From: Dromiciops gliroides
Lineage: Eukaryota; Chordata; Mammalia; Microbiotheria; Microbiotheriidae
Length of the DNA: 64,000 nt
Reading direction: 5' to 3'
Assembly: GCF_019393635.1 (NCBI RefSeq)
Contig: NC_057861.1
Coordinates: forward strand, 545,386,711-545,450,710
Part shown: positions 49,380-61,300 of the stretch, one piece after another
Numbering within the stretch: position 1 is the stretch's first letter
How the letters are laid out: every line of letters starts with the position of its first letter
The notes under the pieces: model-generated
The model's database searches: none
Seen by the model: the letters and a program-made list of their open reading frames with translations, nothing else
What the model was told of the DNA's origin: nothing
Position numbers and translations under genes: made by a program

Positions 49380-52300
49380 GTCTCTGTCTCTTCTCTGTCT
49401 TTATATCTCTGTTGTTCTCACCTCCTTTCTCTCCCTCCTCTCTCTTTCTCACTTTCTCTTTCTTCACTCCATCCCTCCCTTACCTTTCTTTTTATTTAGC
49501 AAAGAAAAACTGTTAAGGCAGAGTAACTGATATAGCAACTGTATTCTACAATATGTACAACATTCGATACTCACAGTCCCCCATCTCTTTTTGTAATAGG
49601 AAGAAAGTGTGTTTCATCATTTGTTCTTTGGGGTCAAAATTGGCGATTGGAACTGTTCAAAGTTTGGCTTTGTTAGTTGAACTTAGTTTATTTAATGTTG
49701 AATTTTGATTGGTAAGGGCCATTAAACAGGTTATTTATCAACTTTATCCCCTAAAACTCTCCCTTCTGATCCATTGGATAGGATCTTAGAAAAAGAATTC
49801 ATAGATCATTCAGTCCAAATTTCTCATTTTGTAAATGAGGAAGCCCAGAGAGGCTGTGACTTGCCCAGTGTCACATGGATAACAGAGCTGGGATTCAAAT
49901 ATAGGTTATCTGATTCCAATGTCCTTTTTACTACACTATGTGACTTGCTTATCATCTGGGCCCACAGCCAGGGAACAAAAGTGAAAGGCCCATTAACTCC
50001 TGTCCTATATTGGGACAAAAGCCCAGGGACAAGAAAGCCTCTGCCTGGGCTCTAGAATGTTCACCTTACTGTAGACCTTGATAAGTCATTTACTTTCTCT
50101 AATCCTCACCTGTAAGAACAAGGAGGTTGGACTAGATGTTTATTATGCATCTTGTGAGCCGCTCTGAACAAAGACTTATTGGAGAAGGAGCAATTGGTTA
50201 TTGTGAGATTGGGTAGGGAGCAGTGTTCCTGTGGATTTTGATTAATCATGTTCCCATCGTCTGTGACCACAGAGAACCAATATTTTGGGAAAGGCCTGAA
50301 TTTTGTTGCTTTAAAATGGCAAAGATCATTGCAAGATTTGTGTAGCAAAGAGAGAGTATGATCTTTAAAAGAAGTTATAAGGATCAAATCATAACAAAAG
50401 TTGATTGAAATTAGGCAGCAGTTCAGAGTGCTTTTGTAAAGAGGGATGATCAGATGCAGATTTTACCATGTGTCACTTTAGTTCTGATTTTTGAAACAGC
50501 TGTTAAATAATCTTAAATTTACTGAACATCCACATCAGACAGTAGGTAACTTGCCCTTTTTTAGATGTTACTCTAGAGTTAAAACTATTCCAAGCACCAA
50601 GGAAAAAAAGAAGAAAGGCAACAAGATGAGTGTGGCTACTGGATCCTTCAGTTATACCTGGAAACATTGAATTGTAGGAGTATTCGATATAAGGATGAGG
50701 CAGCTATCGTGCAAGTGATAGGGAATCTGGAAAGAGTCTGGCAAATAAAAAAGAAAAGAGTTTTTTTTCCCTCAAAGGCAGAGACACTGTTTGATGACCA
50801 GAATCCCAATTTCTCATGAGATTTGTTATTCATTAATCAATCAATCAATTCATGTATTTTTCTTAACACGAATACTTATTAATAATCTAAAAAGTTAATC
50901 ACTAATAAGAAAAAATAAAATCAAACCAACACTTAGGTTTCACTTCACACCCTGCAAAGATGACAAAAGATGGGAATAGTCAATATTCGAGGGATAACAG
51001 GAACATAGGCATGTGTATTGTTGGTGGGCCTGTGAATTGTATAATTTTATTAGAAACCAATTTGAAATTAAGCAAATAAAATAACTAAGATGTCTTTAAT
51101 CTTTGATGCAGACACATCCCAAGAAGGCAATCAATAAGAAAAAAAAGCTTCCTTATATACCAAAATATATATAGCAGATTTTTGTGTGTGTGTGTTAGAA
51201 AAGAATTAAAAAGTAGATGCCCACTGATTGGGGAATAGCTTAGCAAATTGTGGTGTGTGAGTGTGATTGAAAGTTATTGTGCTGTAAGAAATGATAACTA
51301 CAGATAAGCATGAGAAGATCGACATGAACTGATGCAGAGTGAAGTAAGTAGCCAATAAAACAATATACACAATGACTATGAGAATGTAAATGACAAAATC
51401 CACACAGAGAAATCAAAAGTGAATATTACGAAATTATAAAAAAAACATTTATTATATTTGTATAAATATGACATAGGATCCTAACTCTAGTTCAGGGCTT
51501 CTTAAACTTTTTCCACTTGTGACCTTGTTTCACATGAGAAATTTTTATGTGATCCCATGGTATATAAATAGGTATATAAAATAGGTATATATAATCTTTT
51601 ATTATTGCCAAATTTTTCACACCCCACAGTTTAAGAAGCTTTGCTCTAGAATATGGCATAAGATAGGCTTCTTGAAATTGAAAATAGAAAACTCAATAAA
51701 ACTTACTGTTTTTGTTGCCGTGAAGGAAAAAAAACAACACACCAAACAATTTGCCACGAGCAAGACAATACAAAAACTAGAGTAGTAAATACTGGGAAAA
51801 GGTAATTTTTACTGACAAAACTTACTTTTCTAATTCAAGGTTATACCAGAACTGTTGACAGAAGTCCAAATGAACCTGTAATATCTCTGCATCTTCTTTA
51901 AACTGTAAAACATCCACCCCCAAAAGTGTTTGGGGACCTTTTTTGTTTGTTTGTTTTTTGCAGGGCAATGGGGGTTAAGTGACTTGCCCACACACAGCTG
52001 GTGTCAAGTGTCTGAGGCTGGATTTGAACTCAGGTCCTCCTGAATCCAGGGCCAGTACTCTATCTACTGTACCATTAAGCTGACTCAAAGTATAAACATA
52101 TTTCATGATCAAGAATTAAGGAATATGTGCAAAAATCTTGTGAATACCATATGAAGTCATGTAAGAGAAGTGACTGCAGAAGAAAAGGGAACCATACTGC
52201 ATATTAAAAATCTTTAAAGATGTGAAAAAAGAAAAAAAAACTGGGCCAAAGTTTGTACTTTAGACAGTAAGGAGCTATTGAAATAATGTTTTCAGTCAGG

Positions 52301-55300
52301 GAAACAATATCGCAACTGTGTTTTAGAAAGGGTAATCTGGTAGTTGAATATGTAGAATAGGTTGAAGAAGTTGGAGGTGGGGAAATCAGTTAGGAGGTTA
52401 TTTCATTAGTCTGGGTTGAGAGATATCCAGGATGGTGGCAGTGGAAATGTAGGGGAAGAGATGAGGTCTAAAGATATTACAGATAAGTGATACAATCTTG
52501 GGATTTGGGAGTTAGAAAGGACCTCAGTAGCCATCTTGGTCAACCCATATACAAAAGGAATCCCCATTACAATGAATCTGAAAAGTGGTTATCCCGCCTT
52601 TACTTGAAGACCTCTAAGGAAAGGGAAACCATCACCTCTTGAGGTAACCTATTATACTTTGGGACAGCTTTAATTGGGAGAAATTTTTTTTTCTGAAATC
52701 AAGTCTATTTTTGTTGCATTGCAACTTTCACCTACTGTTCCTGTTTCTGCCTTCAGGGGCCAAAATGAAACAAGTCTGATTCTCTTTCCACTTGACAATT
52801 CTTCAAACACTTGACCACAGGTATTATATGCCTCCTCAGTATTTTCTTCTTTTTTCCCCTAAAAAGCCTTAGTTTCTTTAACTGATTCTCATATGACCTG
52901 GACTCAGGCCTGTTATCATCTAGGTTGCTTCCTCTAAACACACTCCAGTTTAAAAAATGTCCTTCTTAAACCCCGGTGTCCAGAAATGCACACAATACTC
53001 CAAAAGAAGTCGGATAAGGACAAAAAAAAACCCAGAGGGACTATCATTTCCAAATTCCTGGAATTTATGGCTCTCAATGAAGTACAGAATTGCATGAGCA
53101 TTTTGGTTGCCTCATCATATTTTTTAATTGCAGTCTCCTTAAAACTCCCAGATCTTTTTCAAACAAATCTCTGTTTAACATAACTAGTCTATCTTGTACT
53201 TGTGAGGTTGATTTTTTGAACCTAAAGTAAATGAATTTATATTCATCACTTTTGAATTCCATTCTATTAGATTCTATCCGGTGCTATATATGGTAGTGAG
53301 ATGGTACAGTGATGGGCTTGGAGGCAGGAAGACCTGAGTTCAAATGTGGCTTCAGACATTTACTAGTTTTCTGACCCTGAGCAAGTCACAAACCTTTGTT
53401 TGCTTCAGTTTCCTTATCTGTAAAATGGGAATAATGATAACACCTACTTGTCAGGACTGTTATGAGGATAAAATGAGATAATAATTCTATAGCACTTAGC
53501 ATGGTGCTTGGCACATAGTAGGTACTATGTAAATGTTAGTTATTATTAATTATTAATTATTATTATTGTTAGAGTTTTTGTCTCCAATGGTACTCAGTTT
53601 TGTAACCCAGTCACAAAAGGAAATGGGGTTAACGTCTTAAGACCTGTTCTTGATGAAGTAATGCTGGCTTTTGGTATTCATCTCTTCCCTTTTCTAAATA
53701 TCTATCAACTATCTCTTTAATGATTTGCTCTGGAAATTTTCTAGGAATTGAAATCAAACTCACTGGCTTATGGACTGTAGCTTCTATTCTCTTTCCTTTT
53801 TTGAAAATCAGGACCATATTTACCTTTCTCTATTTTTTGTAAAAACATTTTCCATTTCTATGATCTTTTACAGATCTTGCTTGTTCTGCAAGTCACATTT
53901 GCCAATTCTTTCAGTGCCTAAGGACATAGTTCATCTGGACCAACGGACTTGATTGTATCCAGGGCAACTGGATTTTTTTTTTTATTATTTCCTTGATTAT
54001 CTTTAGCATTAACTTTCTGTTATTCAATGTTTGTTCTGTCATTTCCAATGCAAAGGTCATTCTCCTTGGCAGGGAAAAAGACACACAAAGAATTGAACTA
54101 CAAGATATGGGGGGAATAAGGTCAAGGGAAGAGTCAAAGGTGAGATGAAGATGATGAGCCTCATTGCTTAAGAGAAGGGTGAGTGTTATTGAATAAGTAG
54201 GGGGAGTCAGATTGTTTTGGGGGAAAGTGATAAGTTTGGTTTTAGACATTCAGTGCTGGCAGGACCTCCAGTTGGAGATAGTTAGCAGGCAGATGGAAAT
54301 GTAGGTCTGGAGCTCAGCAAAGGGATCAGATTAGAATCATTTGGATAGGAGTGATCTTTGGACCTGGGGGATAATGTGAAAAAGGAAAAGGATCTGGAAT
54401 ATCATGTTGAAGCATGACAATGTTTAGGGGGCAGAAAAAGAAATAAGAGCCATTGAAGAAGACTGAGAAGGAATGATCAGGAAAGTAAGAAGCATGATAG
54501 AAAAGGCTTCTATGGAAGCCAAAGTAGGAGAAATTTTCAATAAGAAGATAGTTAACTGTCCAGTGAAGCAGAGAAGTCAAGAGACTAGGGAAAGCATGAT
54601 TGATTTTGTTATTAGGAGGTCATTAGTGGTTTTTGAGGGACTAGTTTCAGTGCACTTTGGGAAGGAAGCCATATTACAAGGGGCAAATGGCTGAGAGAAG
54701 GAAGAAGATGAGACTTTAGCTCAGAGGGTGTTAGAATTTGTTTTTAGGATAGGGAAACCTGGACACATTCATAGGAGGGAGCAAAGCATCAGGAAGAGAG
54801 CCTGAAGGTGGAGGTGGGGAGAATGGTTAATTTCAAATTGGGGGTTTTATTAGTAGGGCAGGATTTATAAAAGATTGGGGGAAATACATTGATAAGACTT
54901 ACCATGGGGCTCTGGCTGGGTAGGGTGACAAGGAAAGTCTTGATGAACTGGTAGTTTTATTATATACCACTCTTCTTCCACACTCTTCAGTCTAACCAAA
55001 CTGGCTTCATTTCTTTATCTCCACCCAGATATTCTCACTTCCATAGGCCATGCATTTCTAGGGGAAGCTGTAAGACTGTGCTCACCTGGTTTACCCACTG
55101 CTGCTTAGCAATCTTTCTATTCATCTCTTCTTGTTTTCTTACCTCATTCCTCCCAGCAGTGGGTCCAGCTTCTAGTCTCTTCATGTTTCTAACCCCATTC
55201 CTCCTTCCCACCCATCCATTGACTTTTTTTTTTTTGGTGGGGCAGTGAGGGTTAAGTGACTTGCCCAGGGTCACACAGCTAGTGTCAAGTGTCTGAGGCT

Positions 55301-58300
55301 GGATTTGAACTCAGGTCCTCCTGAATCCAAGGCCAGTGCTTTATCCACTCTGCTACCTAGCTGCCCTATCCATTGACTTTTAACTTCATGAAACTGACAT
55401 ACAATACTGATGAACTTCACTAGGCAACCAGATTTTGTCATGATTTTCTACAAGCCCTCATGACTCACAGTATCAAATTAAAACATATCAATGAATGTTG
55501 TGCACAGACCTCTGTTCTGCTCCTGGCATTTCTCCTGGAGTTGTTGGGAAGCAAATACCATTTCAACTATTCTTTGTCCCTTTCTGAAACTATACTTATT
55601 CTCAGGTAGGTGATCATCTTCCAGGTGAAGGATCAGACTATTAATGAGGACTCTGGCAAGCAATGTCTAAGAGAGAGATCTTCTTGTGATGGTCACAAGA
55701 CATCCTATTTCCTTTACCTTTATACAAATGGACAATGGAGGCATACTTGAACTCCTGGGGGATAACCTCTTCTTGCCATATAACCTGGAAAATTTCAGTC
55801 AGATTTTGTATGAGTGGCACACCCCCTGCCTTGTAACTCTTGGCTGGAATAGAATCAGCACCAGGTACTTTGCCATGTGAAAGGAGCCCAGTGGCATTCA
55901 AAACCTTTTCTTTAGTTGGGAGTTTGGCTAGAGATGGATTGACTTCAACCTGAAGTCAATGGCTTCATCCATTGATTGATGAAGGTCAGTTCATAACACT
56001 ATGGAAGTGTTCAGTCCATCTCTCCAGGATCATGCCCTTATCATTAATCAGTATGGCTCCTCCATCAGCACTGAGTATATACCATTGATCTTTGGTCCAT
56101 AAATAAGCTTCAGGGCATCATAAAAGAGCCTTGAATTGTTACTATCAGTGTAAAACTGAATTTCATTTGCCTTCTTACCCAGTCAAGAACCCTACATCTC
56201 TTTAAGCTTTGTTTGCATTTTACTTTTGATGGCTTTAAACACTTCCTTCTTAGAGATGAATGAACAATCCTGCTGGTAAACCCTGTGGAGTGCCTGTTTT
56301 TCACTTAGCACCTTTTGAATTTCCCTGTCATTTTTATCAAACCAATCTTGATTTTTTGTGAGTGTTCTGGCCCAGATGAGTAAATGTGATTCTGTATACT
56401 AACTCTCTGAAGGCTGCCCATTCTTTTTCTTCATTATGATTGCCAACTGTGTATTGGCTCAGTTTTTTCTCCAAGTTAAGAACGAACTGTTCAGAGCAGC
56501 TAGGTGGCATAGTGGATAGAGCACCGGCCCGGTAGTTGTCTTACTTTGGGGCCCCTGCTTTTGTTGAATGAGAATGTTTAGCTTGGAGAGGATAAGTATG
56601 TGATCAGTCCAGCCCTATGTACCATACACTGTCTTCATCACTCTCACATCCTGTCTGTCTCTTCTTATAATGACACAGTCATTATAAGTGCCAGTCACAT
56701 GCCAGTGCTTTCTGTAAGGGTGCATCCACAACATTTTGTTGAGTTTAGGTAAACAGAAGACAATTTTGGTGATGAGAAGGTCATAAGACACACAAGTCTT
56801 CAGTAGTAAGTGAATGTTGCTGTTGCTCTTTCCAACTTCATTCCTCTCAAGGACTCCCTGCTATGTCTGATAGGCTGTGCCTGTCTCTGTTGTTAAAGTC
56901 ACCCAGAGTTACTAGCTTGTTCTCTTTTGGCACATTGATGATAAGGGCCTCCAAGTCTTCATAAAACATTTCTTTGACCTCATCAGGGTTCGTCATGGTG
57001 AGAGCATACACACTGATGAAGCACACATGGTGCTTTCTTGCAAGTGGTAATCACATTGTCATGAGCCTGTTATTCACTCCTTTTAGGAGGCATACAAACT
57101 TGTTGATTAGTTTTGATTTCAAAACTTATACCAGCTTCATGGTGTTCCCTGTCACTGCAGCCATTCCAGAAAAATGTGCATTCAGCTCTGACTTCATTAA
57201 GCTGGCCTTCATTTGCCAGCCTTGTTTCACTCAGGTCTGCTATTTAGATGCAATACCTTCTGAGTTCTCATAAGAGGTATTTGTCTTCAGGTTTACTGGA
57301 TTGGGTGTTGTCTGTAAGTGTTTGCACATTCCTTGTACTGATGGTGAATGCAATCATCTTCACAAAAGTTTTTGTACATATTTTTGTTTTGACTGCAGGG
57401 TGGGATCCCTGCCTACTGTGGCAAACAGGCTAGGGTTAAGTGAAACAGACAATTTAAAGGTATCTTTTCTAACTCCTTCCTCATGCTAGAAGGTAAGCTG
57501 CTCAGACACCCAGGGGGCTGTTGACTTCCACTGCTGCTTCAGTCTAGTGAGAAGACAACCCTATGGCTTGAGCTGCCGGTGTGTAGGGTTGTGACTACAG
57601 CTCCCAGTATATCTGCACCTGCACCTTCATCACTTGCCTGTCACCACAGGACTTTGAGGTAGGTGAAAATGGTAAAATGGTATGATGTCTTTTGACTTGT
57701 GCATAAATTGGATTTAAGTGAGGCAGAGTTATGTGAAATCACTGGCCTCACACTCTCTTCCAGAGTCATTGGAGTCCAGTGGCAAGACAATCGTCAAGAT
57801 GACTGGTGGTGGCTTGGGATGCAATGGATGACATTGGTATCTTTGATGTCTAACCAAGCTCTATGTGCTCCATAGCACCTGCTTCAGTCGCCTTCAGAGC
57901 CATTGGAACAAATTGTTCTCATCTCCCTACTCCACCAGGAGAAGTCTTTACATGCTTGGAATAGACAGCCTTCCAATCCAGCAGTGGGATTGAGAACCCT
58001 TGATGACCCTCAACCCAGTTAAGCCAATCTGCTGAAATGCTTTACTCGGGGTGGTGGCTGCTGCATGTGCTACAGCTTCTTAGAGTCTCGTGTGGAAGTT
58101 GAGTAAATCAAGTGCCTTGAAAAGGGCTTGGCAACCCTCACACTAGAGGTGCTAGTCTTCCCTAAATACCCATATACCCTGATTACTGAGTTACACATAG
58201 GTGAAATGACTTGCTTAATGTCACAAGGGCAGCAAGGATTCAAACTCAGGTCCCTATACACCAATTGGGAGATAATAGGGTGATAGATAATAAACTAGAA

Positions 58301-61300
58301 AGGACCTGAGAGGCTAATTAGTCTATTGCCTTCATTTTCTAGATGAGGAAGTGAGATCCAGCGGCAGAGCTGGGATTTGAACCCATGTCCTCTGGCTGCC
58401 AGGGTAGCTAGGTGGCATTTGGAGAGTCAGGAAGATTCTTCTTCCTGAGTTCAAATCTGGCCTCAGACACTTACTAGTCATGTAACCCTGGGTAAATCAC
58501 TTCACCCTGTTTGCCTCAGTTTTCTCATCTGTAAAATGAGCTGGAGAAGGAAATGGCAAACCGCTCCAGCATCTCTGCCAAGAAAACCCCAAAAGAGGTC
58601 ATGGAGAGTCAGACACAACTGAAAAAAAGACTGAACAACTACCTCTGGCTCCAAGGGTAGTGTTAGTTTACCAAACTACATGGTTGTAGCTATTCCAGTG
58701 GGTGGTAGTGAGTCACTTGGGGTGAAGCTTTATTCTTCTTACCTGCAGAATGATCTCAGGGTTGAACTGGGGCATGCCATGGATGAAGCTGCAGGTTCCT
58801 GCGTTCCAAGGTTCTAGTATCGACCCCACAAGTGATAAAATCCAGCCAGAGTCTGACATACACCATGAGATATCAGAACTCGTAAGTCTTATGACTTGCC
58901 TGCTAACTCCAAAATACAAATATTAATATTTGGGGAATGAAGTGGGAGAGAAAGCACAATGCAGTGGGTAAGAAGCTGGCCATTGAGTCTGGAGGACCTG
59001 GGTTCAAATCCTGTCTCTGATTCTTAGTACCACAGGCAATTCTTTGACCAATCAGGTATGTATTAAATGCCTTCTTTTTATTTGCTAGGCACTTTGGTAG
59101 GCCGAGGATATAAAAACAAAAGTCTCTGCCTTGATTTACATTCTCGTGAGAGAGAAAAAAAAATGTGTGTTTGTATATACACACATATATGTGTATATAT
59201 ATACATACATATGTATGTGTTTATATGCATGTATGAAATTGCAGGTCTAGTCCCTAAACATATGTGTACATATATACATATATGTATACACACATATATG
59301 AATGATTTCACTGATATAGGGAACTCCCAGGTGAGGAAATGACATCGCCAATGAAGGTTGGCACCTTTTCTGAAACTTACAAGACATATATTAAGCACAT
59401 AACAAGGTAACTCTGGAGGGGAAGTCACTTGAAGCTGGGGCGGGGGACAGGACCAAGAGATGACTCATGCAGAAGTTAGTGCTTGAATTGAATCTTGAAG
59501 GAAACTAGGAATTCCAACAGGCAGAGGTAAAACTCTAAGACTTTAGGCTGTAGATCAATTGCTAATTTGATCTGGTAATAATAGGGAATACTACAACTAC
59601 TACTACTAACTAACATATAGTGCTTATTGTATGCCAATCACTTTATAATTGTTATTTCATTTAATCCTCACAATAAACCTGGAAAGTAAGCTCTCTACAC
59701 TAATAAATCACAGGCATGGTTTAAAAAAATAAATGGGAATAATAAAATAATAAAAATAAGTGGGAAATTTGTAGAACTGAGGAAGCAAAGATTACTGGAT
59801 TCAGACTTCTCCTAGAGGGGCATTGCATAGGGGTCCTGTTGGGGAGAACTGGGTTTATAATGATGAAAGTATTTTTGATGGACAGAAGTCAGCTTGAGAA
59901 TGGGAATACACATTCAATATATGTTTTTTTCATTTAGCAGACATTTACTGTGTGGGGATAGAAAGATGAGTAAGATAGAGCCCCTGCCTTCAAAGAGTTT
60001 ACAAGCCAGTTAACATGTACAGAAATAGAGGAAGGGGGCTATAGTGGAAAGAGGTCTAGATTTGGGGTAAACAAAGGCCTGTGTTTGAATCCTGCCTCTG
60101 ACACTTGCTAACAGTGAGATCACAGGTAAGTCAATTCACTTTTCTAAGCCTCAATTTATTCGTCTGTTTCCCTCCCCCCTCCCCCGGGCCAGGACAATGA
60201 GGGTTAAGTGACTTGCCCGGGGCCACACAGCTAGTAAGTGTCAAGTGTCTGAGGCTGGATTTGAACTCAGGTTCTCCTGAATCCAGGGCTGGTGCTTTAT
60301 CCACCATCTAGCTGGATGCTTATTCATATGTTAAACAGGGATAACAATAGTTAGTACCAACCCCTAGGGCTGTTGTGAGAATCAAATGTGTTAACTTATG
60401 TAGAAGTACTTGGTAAACCTCAAAGCATCACAAATATATTTGCTATTATGGTTAATTATAATGCAAGGTGAAAATAAGAGAAACACTAAGTGCTGTGATA
60501 AAAGAAAGGGGAGAGAAGTTAGTTCCAGCTGGAGAGGAGGCAGGGAAGGCTTTATAGAGAAGGTAACATTTGGACTAAGCAATCTTCTTTCAGCAAAAGG
60601 TAAGGGAAGGGGCAGCTTGGTGGCGCAGTGGATAGAGCACCAGCCCTGGAGTCAGGAGGACCCGAGTTCAAATGCGACCTCAGACACTTAACACTTACCA
60701 GCTGTGTGACCCTGGGCAAGTCACTTAACCCCAATTGCCTCACTAAAAAAAAAAAAAAAGGTAAGGGAAGAAGGAATAAGGAATTCGTTTATGAATTTAC
60801 TAAGAAATTAGGATGGGAAACTAAATTGGAGTTAGGTTGTGAGGGGCCTTGAATGTCAACTAACAAGCTTGAATATGAGTCACTAGGCAAAAAGGGAGCT
60901 ATTGAATATTTCTGAATGGGAGATTGGCATGATCAAGATCGGTACTTTAAGAAGATTAATTTGGCAGCAGTGTAGCTTAGATTGGAATGGGAAGAGATTA
61001 GAGTAAGGAAGGTCATGTAGGAGGCTATTTCAGTAGTCAAGGGAAGAGGTAATTAGTACCATGCTGTATTAGTGACAGTGGGAATGCAGAGTAGATGATG
61101 GATGTGAAAGACACTGTGGTGGCTAACTCAACAAGGATACAAGGACTGCTTGGACATGGGAATGGTAGGTAGAGGCAGGAGTCAAAGATAACATAGAACT
61201 TTTGATCCTGAGTGATGGTGGGGATGGTGCTATATGTTGTTTATCCAAAGTAGTGACAAAGATCACAGAGAGATCGCTGGGGAGTCAGGGGTGGGGTGGG

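Noticed and set aside
49540..49600. Minus-strand codons reading Tyr-Arg-Met-Leu, as expected in the missing ACSM exon
   Set aside because: Surrounding residues do not fit the family, a stop follows within a few codons, and the sequence looks like L1 3' UTR.
46835..54890. An apparent strand bias of a long mid-repetitive family antisense to the gene
   Set aside because: The family is L2 read in antisense. L2 3' ends occur on both strands in the window, so the bias was an artefact of naming them separately.
55478..55901. Reverse-transcriptase-like frames as a host gene
   Set aside because: They belong to the degenerate RTE LINE and are broken into short overlapping frames.
56262..56300. Gln-Gln-Asp codons on the minus strand, another signature of the missing exon
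   Set aside because: They lie in the open RTE LINE text ([14 protein letters not shown]) and have no splice sites or neighbouring ACSM residues.
59067..59428. Overlapping open frames on both strands (91 and 116 codons)
   Set aside because: They span a (ta/tg)-rich simple repeat and L2 sequence. Composition is low-complexity.
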